Origin: Trichomonas vaginalis G3
Lineage: Eukaryota > Parabasalia > Trichomonadida > Trichomonadidae
Reading direction: 5' to 3'
Assembly: GCF_026262505.1 (NCBI RefSeq)
Contig: NC_067203.1
Location: 20,937,411 to 21,001,410, forward strand
Length of the DNA stretch: 64,000 bases
The notes below the pieces were generated by a model. It ran no database searches, was not told the origin of the DNA, and worked only from the letters and a program-made list of their open reading frames with translations. A program made the position numbers and the translations under genes. Shown piece after piece: positions 44,618 through 60,700 of the stretch; the stretch's first letter is position 1; every line of letters begins with the position of its first letter.

Positions 44618-45674
44618 TAAGGGTTTCGTTTTGCTAAAATTGTCACTTTTATAGCATATTTGTTTTTGGATGTTTTGCGAAACCAAAAAAAAAAACTATG
44701 ATATACAATGTGTGTGTAAAGAAAATACTTTATTTACTAGTTAAAAAATCACTTGGTATTGATCAAGTTATTTTTTCTGGATAAGATATTATATGGATAA
44801 TTGGATAGAAAATACAATTATATAATCTTGTACCTGGTTTAATTAAGCTAATTGTCATCAGAAACTTGTAATTTTTATGAATTTCAGATTTTCTTTTCAT
44901 TACTGCTTTTCTTAATAGGTCAAGTTCTTATTTACGTTATAAAGTATGATATTTACAAATATCAAGTTATCATGTTTTTTGAGAAATTATGAGAAACAAA
45001 CAAAAATGAAAAAGATAGGAATAGCAATGAATAGTGATGTGGGTATAGAAAATGTAAGAGATATGAATGCAAAGCAATCAGTATTTAGGACATTGACCAT
45101 AGATTTCGAAAAAAAAATGCTGCATATTGAGCGAAAACTATGATTATATTATAAGGCTGTCATTTAAAGCATAATGAAACTATTCCCTTTTCATTTTAAT
45201 CGAATAAGATAGTAAAGATTTTTGAATTAGCTAGAAACTGATGAGATATTTTCACAAATCAGATTTTTAATCTCTATAATGCATAATTCACTCAATATCT
45301 CAATTTTGATATTGCGAGATATTTTTGCTATCGGTTTCGCAATTTTGACACAATAGCAAGAGGGTTCTATAAGCATTATTATCAACGTAGAATCTGAATA
45401 TCATATCAGAAAATGTCGCAAATCTGACATTTACCCGACCAAATAGCAAAAATAATTGAATACTTTTCGCAAAAACTTTAAAAATCGATAAAAATATGAA
45501 ATATAGATATTAAAGAGACTTTTTATATAATATTCATAAAGATTTTCCAAAAATATGATACCGCAAAATTAAAAAAGTGACGTCTTGAGTGGAGTCAAAG
45601 GTCGAAATTGCTAGCTAAATGTTTTTTTAGCGAAATTGCGTATTGTACGTTTTTTTCGCAAAACGAAACCCTTA
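44618..45674. mobile_element. 1.06-kb non-coding element with terminal inverted repeats
   Basis: Ends TAAGGGTTTCGTTTTGC at the left (44618) and its reverse complement at the right (up to 45674); both are flanked by TTTGCAA (44611-44617 and 45675-45681), a possible 7-bp target duplication. The match continues imperfectly for some bases inward. No transposase frame is present; a 65-codon frame at 44946-45143 is not convincing. It is probably a non-autonomous DNA transposon. The exact family is unclear. Confidence 0.65.
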
Positions 45675-45776
45675 TTTGCAACAACCACTTCACAAAACTG
45701 GAGATCAGAAATTTGATTTGAAAAAACTTTTTTTATCAATTTTTTTTCTCCTCGATTTATAAAATCCTCTAGCAGA

Positions 45777-48700
45777 ATGGAGGAATTTTTCGAGTTTTAT
45801 ACGATTTCAGATACAAAAGATAAAAAGCCGAGGAAGTTTCGATATAGTTCTCTTTTTACAGGACGAGAACTGTTTTATATCGCATGTTATAACCTAAAAT
45901 TACCTCAGAAAAACAAAAGAAAACTATACTATTTCACAGATAGTTTGAAACAACACGAGATACTTCTCGACGAACCTTTAAACAATCAAGAAATTCGTAA
46001 AACTAATTCGATTTTTCTTCTGGAAGGAAAACCGCAAAAACTAAATGAATGCCCAGCATACAATGCAACAAGGATTGATTCTTTGCCACCTGCTTCACTT
46101 GATTATGCTTCCAATGAAATCTCATCTAACATTCAAATCGCTATCGACGATAAATATGTTGATTTTAATATTACAGATTCAAATGAAAGTATTACAGTCT
46201 ATGAGGGCTTAACACCAATGAAAACTTATTTTCAATATGATGAAAATAATTTGGATCCTTGCCAATATTATCTCAGCATGACATTCGCAATGACATTAGA
46301 AACAGCAATCAAGCATCTCGGAATAAATCCGAATATCGAATACAGAATTTTTATCAAATATCCAGACGAAGATCCAAAATGTTTCAAAGAAATTCATCTG
46401 CTAGAGTTTTATGAGGTTACGGAGAAATGTACGATTCACATATTCCCGAAAAATTTACCAATTACTATCAGATCCATGTTTTCGAAAGATTATAGGCAAG
46501 AAATAGATTCGGCAGCTACTGTCGGCGAAATTGTAGAAAAGATTGCGCAGAAATTAAAGATCAACGTCTTTCACGATTACACACTTCAAATAACAGATGA
46601 TCACGGTAACAAAGTAGCACTAAATCTCAGGAAAACAATACCAGCACAAACAAACAATTTCAATATTTTCGTATTTTACAGAAGATTCTTCATTTTTTCG
46701 CGAGAAGATATTGATAATCTTGAAAACGCGATCTTTGCAATCAATGAAGTCCGAAATTATTTACATACAATGACAATATATCCATCTATTGATCAAATTA
46801 TCAATTTATGCTATTATTCAATTGAAGCATTAAATGGACCACTAGAACCAGCCTATTTCCCACTTAATCTTAACTATCTTCTTCAAAATGTCAAAGTTCC
46901 AGAAGATATCCACAATTTGATTGCCAAAAAGTACGCGAATGCCAAACATCCTGACAAATTGAATTCCGCGCGGTTATTTCTGAGAGAAATGCGGTTAGTT
47001 CCTGGATTTGGCGCCTCATTTTTCAGGGCAATTTATACAGATCAAGATGGCACACTTCATCCTAGCAAATGCAATGTCATTGTCAGTCCAATCACTTTGT
47101 TAATTGCTACAAAACATTTAACGAAAACAACAAAACAAGATGATTGTTATTCATTGATGTTGACATACAGCCAATTTAGAATAACAAATGTACACAGGAA
47201 AGAAGTAACTTTGGAATGTCAAGAATCATATGAAGTCCCACAATACGAAATAACTCTGAAGATATTGGATAACAAGATTGATGAATTTTTCGAAATTGTT
47301 TCTGAAAACGCGAGAATTATCAAAAACATTTTCGCAGAGAGACAAAGAAAGAGAGCTGCAGGAGAACTGATTTCGTTCTCTGCTTCATACGATAGAGTTG
47401 AATTGTACACTGTTTTAGATGTAAATGATCCAAATCCACAGATCTTTATCTACGACAGATCAATGACAGGTCAACAATTATGTGAAGCAGCCATAAAGAA
47501 CTTGAAACTCGACGTAAAACCAGAAAATTACAGAGTTTTACTTTACAGATCGAAAGATTCAAATGAATGGTTTGAACCTGGCCAATTAATTGCTTCTTCT
47601 GATCTAAAGAGTAGAATGAAAATCATAGTAAGTCCGCTCTTCATATACGCTACAATCCATTTCTCAAATAACCGCACTAAAACCATTAAAATGGATTTAA
47701 CACAAACAACAGGACAAATTGTTGAATTCATTTTGTCAAAAATTTATCATCCGATTTACAACGGTTTCGGTTTGTACACTTTTAAAGACGATAAAATTGA
47801 CAAACCGTTATTTAATAAGTTCTTTATTCCTGCACAAGTTTACAATGTCACTCATTATTTCTTTATGAGAAGAGCATTTGTTTTATCTAAAGAAGACTTT
47901 ATTACTCGTGTCACAAGAGTTCAAACATTAAGTGATGCGATGTATTACTTGAATACTCAGCCAACATCAGTGACAATGGATCAAATGTATGAATTGATGA
48001 TTTTGTATAACATTGTCATCGATCCGAAACAAAACAGATCAATCAATGACCAGTTATTCAAGCTGAAACTTCCTTACGGAGTTCCTTTTTCTGAAGAATT
48101 GAAACAAGAATTTTTACAAAAAGTGGCAAGTTATGAAAAATTTGATCCAATTAATGCTGCGAAAAGATTCATGAAGATCACAAGGAATATCCAAGATTTC
48201 GGTATTATTAAGTTTGTTTGTCAATTCGATACACACGGAGTTGCAGGCGAACAACCGAATTTCAAGGATAAAGATAGAATTGTTGGTGTTGCTCCACAAT
48301 ATCTTTATTTGTACAAATCAGAGACGAAATACAAAAAGTTTTCATGGTTTGATATCAAATACATCAAGGTCTACAACAACAAGGTGATGAAATTGAATTA
48401 CATGCCGAAAGACAAACAAAACGAAGACAGAATTGTTTATATAACAAGTCAAGTTCCTTCTGCTTTACAAACATTTGATAACTTCAGAGAAGAATTCTTA
48501 GTAACTTTGAAAGAAAGAAATAGAATGAGAAAGGAATATTTAAAGTTGATTCCTCTCCAAGAAGCACAAAGAATACAAGGAACATTCGTTGAAGCTGATG
48601 GAAGAAAGGTTGGTCCGCAAGTTGATATGTATGTTGGAACAAATCCTGGTGTTGGAACTAACTTAGATAAAACATGGTTCGAAATAACAATGACTTATCA

Positions 48701-51700
48701 AGAAGTTTACGAAAAGTGCCTTGAAATTTTGACAATTGATCCAACAAAAAAGTATTCATTGTTGTTGTATATTAATAGAGAATCATATGTATTTGATGAA
48801 CACAATACATTAGGTGATTATTCACCAGTTCGCGAGAGTTTCATTTTCATGGTTCCTCAACAGCAAAAAATTACTTTTGTTTATGAAGATAAGAAACAGA
48901 AAATCATGACAATGATGCTCAGTGACATGAAGACTCTTTGTTATTTCATTTGCGGATGTTTCTCTATAATTGATCCAGAAAACTTCTTCTTGTGGATACC
49001 AAATGACAGACAACGTCAAACATTGGATCCGAATTTGATTTTGAGCCAACAAACATCAGGAAGAATCGAAATCCATGCTGCAAGATGCAAATTCACCATC
49101 CCTCCTGATGGCATGAAATCTCTTTCTTACTTGATGTCATTGTACAGATCAATGAAGGACATCGTCATCACTTCTCCTTGTATCATTGTTGCCATGCAAA
49201 CATTCACTGATTTAACTGCTTTGAGTTTAGTTATTGAAGACATAAACATATCTAAATTCGAAGATTTAGGACCATTCACGCCTAAAAACTATCAGATGAA
49301 GAAGACAGAATTAAGAGATGTAAGAAGTTTCGCACATGTTTGCAAAGACAGACCGAAGCCAGAATTGATATTGATGTACAGAAAATTGTGCATGGACATT
49401 CCAACATTTTCAGCTGAATTTGATTTAATCAACATCGAAACTGAAGATGGTTTTGTCGAAAGTTATTGTGTCATTCGAACAATGAAACTCTTCATTGTTT
49501 CAACGAAACCAACACTCCAAATCACATTCGAAATTGATATCAGTTCAATTGTTTCAACACCAATTATTAGACCAGAAATAAGACACAACAGAATGTCTTA
49601 TTTATCAATTAATTATGTTGATACAAATGGAGAACCGAAATCAATTTTGATTCAAGGATACGATGCCAAGAAGATCATGAACATTATTGATGCAAAGAAA
49701 CAAGAACTCAAGAAGAAAACTAAGCTTTGGCTCGAACAAGATCCAAAGAATCCTCCAACAGTTGAATTACAAACGAAGTATTTCATTGAAGGCGCAAGAA
49801 ACTTAACTAAAACAGTTCAAGTTAAATTACCTTTAACAATAAAGAAAGCTGAAATAATTTCAAGAATTGTTGATGAATGGAAAGCCAATCCAAACACAAA
49901 ATACGATGCACTTATCTCTATTGCTATTAACAAATACGAGATAATCAATGAATCACAGCAATTGGCTTATCAAATCATCAATAAAAACGCTGATATTGTT
50001 GTAATCCAAAAATTCATGGATTGTAAATTCACTGATGAATACAATACAACGAATATCATGACTTTGGATATAACAAAAAGAGTTGCAGACATAATTCCTA
50101 CAGTAGCAAATGCGTTTGGCATCGAATACTTCGTAGGATTCATGATTTATTCCAATGGATCAATGCTGGATCCTCATCTTCCTTTAATTCAACAAACATT
50201 TGATATCGACAACCTCCAGTTCTTAATGAAAATTTTCCCGCCATTTACAAAATTTGACAGCAGTTTGGCACATTCTGCCAAAGAGATTTTTGATAATTAC
50301 AAGCGTGTTTTACTCAACACGAAATCAATAAATCTTCCTGAAGACAAACTCATCAAAATGGCTTTGTATCAATGGAATGTCGAAGTCAAAAACAATTTGG
50401 AATATGATAAAAGACCAAGGAAATTCGAACCTTTCTTACCAATAGGAAACAAACCAGATCCAAGGAATTTGATCAGTCTTTGCCAAGCAGTCAAAAAGAA
50501 CAAATACATTGGACCAATTGTAGCTGCAAACAACTACATCAATACATGCATCCAAGAACTAAACACTGGACAACACAGATTCAAAATGCATGTTTTTGAA
50601 CAACAATCAAGTTCCGAAGTTATGGTTTATATCAGTCCAAACGGTGTCTTGATCAAACGAACAAAGACAATTGTGATGAATTTCAAGTTCAAAGACATCA
50701 GGAAATGTTTGCTTTGCAGAAACATTTTGTTCATTGGCGTCATGGATGTAACAAATAGGTTGTATTCGGATATAACATTGAAATCTGATAAAGCACAAAC
50801 TGTTTATGACATTTTATCAGTTTATCTCAAATACGTGTTGCCAATTGTTGAACAAAGAGAATATTATCAAGCGAAACAATCAGAGTATTTGAACAAAGAG
50901 TTTTCAAGTAACGCAATTACAGCTTATTTATGCAAGAAATTGGAAAATCCTTATTTGATAAACCTGAAAATCGAACCAGATTCAATTGCAGGTGATTTGA
51001 TTGAAGTAGCAGCGAATTTCTTAGAAATTGGTAATTTCAAGAAATACATGTTGTTTGCAAAAGCTCCTGAAGAAACACAAGTTTTGCCTGTTGACGCGAA
51101 ATTGAAGATCCAAATGACACAAGTCCAAAATGATTCGATTTTATTGTTATTACCACGAGAAAGAGAAATTTTGATTCATTGTCCTGTTTATTCCGTCCGA
51201 CCATTTAATGTTGATATACTTCAGAATGTATCAGATGTTTGTTTCTACATTATGAAAGAGTTTAATCTTGGTTTCGCTGATGGCCACACATTGAGAATCA
51301 GAAAAGGAACGAATTTCCTCAGTTTGGATCCAATGAAACAGATTTACAACGATTCTTTGTTCATGAACGATTATTACTTGATAAGACGTAATTATTACTT
51401 CTCAACAATCACGTTTACAGATATTTTGACATTGAAGAATTTGCACATTGAGCTCAAAACTCTTGCAGAAACAAACCAAATTTATATTCCTGAAGAAAAG
51501 AGAATTGAAATTTTGGCAATCACAGATTACATCACTAAGAAAGAAACTGATCCAGATTTCAAGAATTACTTCAAGACGAACATAAAAGAAAGACAATTCA
51601 CTCCTGAACAAGCTTTAGAGTTCAAGAATGATTTGTCAACATTAAAAGCAAGAGGTGACATTTCCAAAGCAATCATGAAACATCTTTCCATTTGTTGTGA

Positions 51701-54700
51701 GATTCCTGGATTCGGTACAGAGACTTATTCATGTTCTGTTGATCAAACACAAGGATACACAATCTTTTCACCATATGAAATCATTGTTTATTCACTTAAA
51801 AACGAAGAAAGATTGTTGACACTCAAAACAATTGATCTTCAAGAAGTAACAATTAAAGATGATCAACTAACACTCAAATATACTAAAACAGAAAATTCAT
51901 CACTCAAGGAATTCACATTCAATGTTGTTCAATCATTAGAAGCCTATAGGTTCTTGAAGAACATTATTCAAGTAAATCAAACTTCATCGATGTTTACATC
52001 CATTGAAAGTTTGCAAGAATATTTGTTGGATAGTATTGATCCGAATAAACCAAAGCCAATAGAAAGGGAAGAAGAAGCATCGAGCTCTTCATTGCACTAT
52101 TCATTAACTCCTACAACAGAGTTCATGCCTGATGTTGAAACATCTGAAGATGAACCACAAGAAGTCTATGTTCCTGACATGGTGAAATTTGAAGATATTT
52201 CAACGACACAATTCACTGAAATCTCGTTAGACATTGATGAAGACACCAAGAAAGAAGTTGAACCAAAAGAAATCGACTCTGATCAATGGTGGAGACTCAA
52301 TCCAGCATCATTAAACATTTCAGGAATGTTAGGTGGATTCAGAATGATTTCGAAATTTGTTAGTGTTTATGTTGCTAACAGTAATATCTTGGATTCACAG
52401 TTCAAGTCATTCATTGAGCAAACATTCCTTGATATATTAATGATTGATAAAAGAGGAGATGATGATTATGCAACGAAATACAATGAATTAATCAAAAATG
52501 TAATTCAAATCGATTTTGTTCAAAATGAATTCAAATCTAGTGAAAAATGTGAAGAATTGGAAATCATTTTCGACTCGAAGATCAACTCAATAATGACAAC
52601 AGAGAACAATAAACCAAGCACTCTTCACGATACAAATGCAGAACTTGTCTACAAAGTTCTCAATTTTGTCGATAAAATTGAGAAGTTTACATTATTCTTC
52701 TATTATCAATTTTATGACATTGTAATTACAGGCAGCAATCCGAATGGTATTGTCCATGGATTACACAACGTCAACAACATATTGATGGAAGGTTGCCAGC
52801 AGTTTTTGAGCAATGGTGAAATGAATATGATTTCTCAAGCAGTTTTTGAAGCAAATAATTTAATGATGGCAGCAAATTCATTTTTAGAAGAAATCAAATC
52901 AGAGATCAACATCATGGAACAGAGGAAATTACTTGAAAGAATGGGAAGAAACATATTCGAAATCAATACTTTGATACAACACATCAATTCCATAACAATC
53001 GAAAAGAATATGTTTGATAATTTAATGGCTGCAAGAGCAACGGTTTCTTCAATTTTGACAACTTTACAAAACAGCACTGTTTCTTTGAGTTCCGATGCTT
53101 TGGTATTCACGAACTGTTTGATCTTTGTCATTAAGCATAATTTAGATAAAGTCCATATTGATGACGATTTCACTGAAGCAGACAGGGAAATTTATTTGTC
53201 AATGTTCTTGAAAATCCGGAAATATATTAAATTCGGAATTACCAATTTCTATGAAGAAGAAAATGACAATTTAACATATGATTTAATGACATTAGAAAGT
53301 CATTTGATCAATATGTCCATCGCAAACATTTCTCCAATGAACATAAATAACTTAATCATTCGATTAAATGAATTAAGTTCATTTATGATCACAATAACAA
53401 ATATTTGTCCACAACTTAAAAGCGACAAACAATTTGATCCAATCATGAACATTATTTACAGTTACATGAATGACTTGAGTCAAAGTGTTGCCATATTAGA
53501 AGACTTCATCTTCGATTCACAAACAATTCTTTTAATTCAAAACATGGCAAAACAAATTTCTTTGAACATGTCAGATATTATTTTGATGTTACAAAGTTAT
53601 AATTTGCCACAAGGAATTACTTATCATGTGTATTTGCTGACGGAAAACATACAACAGAACTTGCAGAAGTTATGTTGCTCCGAAGAGTTCTTCTACGATG
53701 AAAACGAATTCCCACAAGTCAGAGAGTTTTTGTTGTTGAAACATTATTTGTTTGAATTGTTGCAAAATTTGAATTACGAAATCACAGTGTCAAATTTGCA
53801 AAATCTGATAGATATTTATAATGTTATGAAGAACTACCATGCACAATCATTCTACATAAGGAACACATTGATCTCCAACTTTTATAATGTAGATCCTCTT
53901 AATAATTTCATGAATGACATCAAGAATGTTTTGATAAACTTGAACAAAGAAATTTCTCATGTAAATGTTAAAGAAGTAATGAAGGAAAACATAAGACAGA
54001 TGCTATTAGCCATTGAAAGGTTCTTTAACATGAATCTAAGATTCAAACCTCGTCAATTGAGGAATCCGCCTGTTCCTGAACAAATCAATCGTGCTGTTTC
54101 CAATTTGGATTCGATTAATTCCAAATTGAAAGAAGACATGAGTTCCAGTGATATATCAACAATGTTGATTAACATTTCTACATTGGATAGTGAAATATCA
54201 TTCTTCAATGATATGAAATCACAATTATCTGACCAATTAAACCATCCTTCCCTTAATTTCTACCACATGATTGACAAAATCATCAGTAGAATTGAATCCA
54301 TTCCTGCAAAGATTATTTCTACAACTTATAGAGCATCTCATGAACAGTTCTTCTCGCAGATCAAACATGAATTCCAAGGAATTGTTTTGATGTGCAAGTC
54401 ATCAAATGAATCAACGAAAACATTCATTAAATCTTTCATTGATTCTCTTCCGAAAATCACGAAAATACCAAACCTGGAAGAAATCAAGAAGATGAAAGAT
54501 GTTTTGCAGTTGATGCTGAATGAAAAGGAATTAAGTTATCCAATGATGAGTTTACAAAGATCTTATTTACAAGGAATCAAGAATCTTCTTGAAAAATCAG
54601 CAGAAAAAAAAGAGAATTTCTCAATTATCACAGATATTCAAGATGGAATACACTTGATTAACAGCATTGTTACATCAATTGATCATATCCCTTCAATCAG

Positions 54701-57700
54701 AGACTATTTGTATGAATACTGCAACCCAGTAACATTAGAATCAGTCACTTCCAAATCATTTGACATCATTTTGTCACAGATACAAAGTTTGCCATTAATC
54801 ATTGAAAACATCACTTCTACTGGCAACATTTTGTTCTATCCATACATGAGTTCTTTGATACAAGAGATAACAAAGAAAGTCAATAAGTTCAAGCAAGAAT
54901 TGACGAAGAATAACTTGAGAGCATTTATTGACAACTTTAATTCCATTGTTGAAAATCTTGATAATCTGGAACTTTATTTCTGTTTACACAAGAATCCAAA
55001 TATCTCTAATTTCTTATACGTATTAATAATGAACTTACAATTGTACCTCAAGTACCAGGAGCAGCCACACATTGATTCCCTTAATTTATGTAATTTCCAT
55101 GATGATATCAAACATTTATATGATTTGGTCAACGAAATTGGCGAAGAAGAAGATAAGAACATGTTCTTAAAGGATTTACGTTCATTGTTACAAGAAAATG
55201 ATCCACAAATTGCTCAAAACAACTCAATTTCTTTCGCAAAGTTCGCATTAGAAAAAGTGGCAGACAAAAGTTTGTCAATTTTGACACATAAACTTGCTTA
55301 TCATATGATAAATAAATTACAACTTTACGTGGCAGATTTCTCATGTGATATTATTCCTAAATTCATTTTACAAGATGAAGTTTATATCAGTGAAACAATC
55401 AACATCTTGTTATTGGAAGATTGCAACTACGAAAGAGTTTTAGAAGTCATTGACGAGAACAAAAACATTTGGCCAATTTCAATTTGTGATGATTTATATT
55501 TACTTGGTGGTTATATCGATGAAAGTATTCCTTCTATAATCAGAAATGGCATAATTCTTAGAGCTCTTGCAATGTTATCTCCTTCACAAGATATCATTAC
55601 AAACTTAAGAATTTTAATCAATAAATTCATAAGAATTTGTTTGAAACTGATGCCATTCAGAACTGAATTATATTTGGATTTGTTGGATAATTTCATTTCA
55701 TTCGAAACTTCAAATTATATCTTTGGAATTATTGTGGAAGCAAACTGCAAGATTTCTTATAATCCAATACCAAACTACGACCAATCTAACATAATCTTTG
55801 GATTGTACCAAATCATCGCTTGTTACACTGATGTTTTCTATTGCATGATGATGAAATTTGTCAATTTCATTGAAAATTATAAAGAAAAAGTGCCAAGATT
55901 GAAAGAATTCATTCAAAAAGTAACAAATCCATTGTTATTTGGTCTGAAGGTGATAGAAGTTCACCCAGAAGAATTATTCAAATTGAGCAATTTCTTGAAT
56001 GAATACATACTTAATTTCCATGACAATTTGTTATCATTTACAACAGAATTCGAAAGAAGTCAAATAACAACAATTTTGGAAGATTTGAAATTGTGTCAAT
56101 GCTTTGTTGATCATGTTTCCCAAGTCATGAACAACACAAAGATTTATCCAATTGTTATGACTGTTTTGTCTCCTTTGACAGTTATTGCAAACAAATTAAA
56201 TGACAATAATTGTAAAGTTGTCAAATTAATTATTAAGTCCATGTTGAACTTTGTGAATTACGAAATCGAAAACAACAATAACAAAGGATTTGTTAAGATA
56301 ATGAGAGAGATAAACAACGAATTCGCTAAATTAACTCCAGGAAACACTTCGCAATTCATCAAATCCATTGAAAAGATTGTTAATCTCTCAAGTAAAGAGA
56401 AAGTTGAACTCCAGGAATATTTGGAAACATGTTCAATCAACTTCAAACAGAAAGATACAGAAAACAAATTCGGAAACTTGATTGCAACAATCAAGAACTT
56501 GAAACCATACGAGAACTTGAATGTTCCTAAAGATTTCCCTGTTCCTGAAAGACTATTTAAGTCAATCAGAGCTATCAAAACTTACGAAGATAATGATACA
56601 ATTGATACAACAGTTATTTCTTCTATCGTCATGAAACGGTTTTTGAAATACGGTCAAAATATTTTGTATAGTTTACAATCGGTTATGTGTCAATTTATAT
56701 TAGCACAGATAAGACCGGAATCATTCATTTCCAATGTTGACATGGTTCAGTTCCAGCAGATACAAGAGAACAAGTCAGTTAAAACATATGTTTCGATGAT
56801 GGACAAAGTGAACAATTTACAAAACATTCAAGAATTCAATTCTTTGATCAAATCATTGACAAGAGAAGAAGCTATTTACTTGCACTTGATATTAAGACAA
56901 CAGGCGACGATGGAACATAATATTGTATTCGATATCAATGATCAGATCGATGAATTGACAAAGAAATGTCCTCAAAAATATTCTCTTAAAGAATTTGTAA
57001 ATCACAACAAAAAAGTGACAAATTATTCCAAGTTGTTGCTGGAATTCTTGACAAATACTAATGAAATAATCTGTCTGATTGCTATGTATTACTTCTTACA
57101 GTCCAATTTTGCTACTATCAAGAAATCCGAGCCAATCGATTCTTTGATTGCAGAAAAAATTGACATTTCGAACACAATTTTGGGAATTTTCCATTTGATG
57201 CCTTTCCCAACTATTTTTGTTTCTTCCATCATATCATTGGATGAGCAGACTGTTCCTAAAGTTCTTTCATTCATCACTAAATCATTAGTTTTGATTGGAA
57301 CTAAAGGAAACAACGACAAACAAGTGAAAGATGTTTTCCAAAAAGTAATTTACAAAGAACAACTTGATGAAAACTTGACAAACGACCATTTGAAGAATAT
57401 CATTAATTTGATCAACTCAAACTTCACTACGTATTCTGTTCTTCAAGAGTTATTGTCAATGGCAGCAATGATTCTTCAAAATCAACAATTTACAAACGCT
57501 AGACCTGACAACACTCAAATTCCATATGGAATTCCAATTCTCCAAGAAGCATTGAAGACAAAAGAATACTCCAAAGTATTGTTCCAGCCTCCTAAAGTCA
57601 AACAATCCCTTTTGTTCGCGATCTACAACATGTTTGATACCATTTACAGCAACCAGATACAAACAACATTTAATTTAGGTTTTGTTTGTCCAAATCCAAC

Positions 57701-60700
57701 AGAATTCACAGACAAATTCAGATCAATGAGGAACTACAATGTTCTACAGAAGACTCTGAAGAAGTTCACTACACAGTTCACTGAATATGCTGTTGTATCA
57801 AGAGATTGCACCAGAATCAACAAATTCATTCCAGAACTGATGAAAGCGAAACAAGTTTGCATCAAAGCAACTCCATTTGGCGAAATTGATAAGAGACAAG
57901 CTTACGATGAAGACTTTGAGATCTCCAATCAAAATGAGCAAGTATTAAATGGATATTTGAAGTACTTGTATGCAGGAATGTTTTCAGAAGATTTCATCAA
58001 AGAGTTTTGCAAATACCAGCAATTTTTCATCAGAATTATTTTGTCATTCATGGATGGAAGAGAAACAACATTCAAATCCAGTGATGACGTAATGAGTTTG
58101 ATGAAGTTAATCAAAGGACAAAAGATTCAGAACCAAACTAAAAAAACAATCAGAAAATTCATGTTGGAAAGACTCAATAAATACACACAAGGAGATACAT
58201 TAGTTATTAGAAACCCGTTGCCGATCGATCAAATGAAAGTTTTCATGAAAATCCAAGCAAATTCATTTGATACAACTCCTGAAGATTTTTATCCAGAACA
58301 AGTTTTGTTAGAGCATCTTTGCAATCTATCAATGGACATCCAGCCAACACAAGCTTCTAGTTATGAACAGTACTTGAATGTCTTGAAATCAACACAAACA
58401 GAAATGATGCAAGAAGCGGAAATTACTGATTTCCCATTGGATCAAAAAGGTATCGAAAATGAACTGAAAATTATTGAAGATAATAAAAGAATTGTCATGT
58501 TGAAAGAAGAACTATTCTTAGTTTATCCGGAAGTTTCTCAAAGACGACATCAAACAGATATGGTCAATCTTTCATTCCTCGATATCTTCATCGCTGTAGA
58601 AAACCTGTTCATGATAATGACAAGTCAAACAGAAGCACAAACAGCAACTTTCATTTCCAAATTGTCTAATTACGAAAGTTCCATAATTTTCATGATTTTG
58701 AAGTTGATTTTCAATTATCCACTTCAAAAGACTAATTCTATTCTCAAGAAAACGATCAAAGTTGATGGTTTCGAACACACTTTATGTTCATTGATGACTA
58801 AGACAGATGAAATCATCCAAATCATGGAAAGATTTTCAAAAGATGTTGAAGAAATTGCTCCATTGTCATTATGTGTTCCTCAAACAACTAAACCTGCTTT
58901 AGTTGAAAAGATCTCTTCCGATATTATCCTTGTAATAGAAGAGATAATTCAATCAAGAGGTCCTGCTTCTTTAGATCTTCTTTACAAATTATGCATCAAA
59001 ACTTCCCAAATTTTGCCATTATTTGTTGATGACGACAGATTCAACATCCAGCAGCTTGTTGACAGCATCAGAGAGGTTGCACAGTATTCTATCAATACTC
59101 CACACTTGAGTGAGAACAAGATGAACAAACAGTTCAAATCAGCCATTGCTTCTCTTTACATAAATTTAGTTGTTTTCTGCACAAATGTCAACAGAACTAA
59201 ATATTACGAAATGTTCATCAAATCAATTGACACATATTCCCTTGAGTTGTTGTTCATCTCTTTGAACCACATACAGAATGATATCCATGACAGCATGATA
59301 TTACCTTTGATTTCAAAGATAAACGACAAATTCATTTATAATTTGAAATTAACTGAAGATGATTTCAGCGAATTTTCCGTTCTCACTAAACAAATTCGCC
59401 GGTTGTTATCAAACCAAATTGTCAATGTTTTCGAGTTTTATCCAAATCCACAGAATTTCGCAGATCCATTTTTGGATTTCGATCCAAGCGATGCGGATTC
59501 TTTGATGAGAGTTTGCGCAGTTTCTTTGAAACTTTGTTCATCGAATGTTCCTTCAATCGCAACATTAAAGGACACAATACAATTAGTTGCTGTTCTTTTG
59601 TTCTCGAAAGGATCAGATTTTGCTGATTTCTCCATGAAAATTGTTAATACCATCAAAAACAATTTGGAACAATTCTTCACTCCAATGGGATTATTCAATG
59701 AAACAGCTGAATTAAAACTACTGAAGAGTGTTTCAAACACAATGTTGTTCTGTTTGCTTTCATTGGCAAACGATAACTCAACCTCGGAATCAGTTCTTAA
59801 ACGAGAAAGAATTTCACAAGCTCTTGGAAATTACGATGAATCATTCAAAGTTTGTGCAAATGCTTTGGATAACGACAGTTCACAGTTGTTTAAGAACTCA
59901 ATTGCAAACATGAAGAGATGTTATTCGATCAACAAAAACACTGAAAATGTTTGGATTAATTTGCTATCAATTTATGAAAAAATTATTTCAAACAAGACAT
60001 TTTCTTTCATTGAAAACGTGAAAGATGTGAAGCCAAACATCAAAGATATTGCTTCTATTCAGCAGAATCTTCAAGATATGATCGAATCCGTGATTTCTAT
60101 TCTTAATTCAACGAATGAACAGCTTTACAACGCGTTCAAACAAATTGATGAGTATATCGTGAATTACTCATCAATTTTGTACCAATCCAGTTTGTTTATC
60201 TTGAATATGAGCTCGAGAATAAGATTATTGGCATTAATTACTTCAATTATTTCCCAATATGAATCAATTCTACTCAGAATTGGCTCGAAATCGAAGATAA
60301 CAATCAATGAATTCCTTCCTTTGTCTGATACAATATTGAACGCTTTAATGATTGTTCAAAACGACAAAGAGAATGCAGAGATTGACGAAGAAGTCAAGAA
60401 AGTTTTGATCAGGTTGCACTTTGAAGAAAAAGAATGTTTCACCGATGAAGACGTCAAAACATTCATGTTGATCGACATTTTAAGAGAAATCGAAGAAGAT
60501 ATTCTCAAACAGAAGTTGGCACCAGAAGAAGTCAACAAAATACTTGATCAATACGACAATTATTCCTTCAAATATCAAAAGATAAATACATTGGTCGATC
60601 TTCTCAAATCAAAAGGAATTCATGACCAGGATCAGAGATTGAAAGAAACAAAGTTCGTCAAACACTTCTTACAAGGAACTCCAACGTCTGTAAGATTGAT

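Noticed and set aside
44946-45143. Rightward 65-codon frame
   Set aside because: Lies within the non-coding inverted-repeat element and has no leader or family resemblance.
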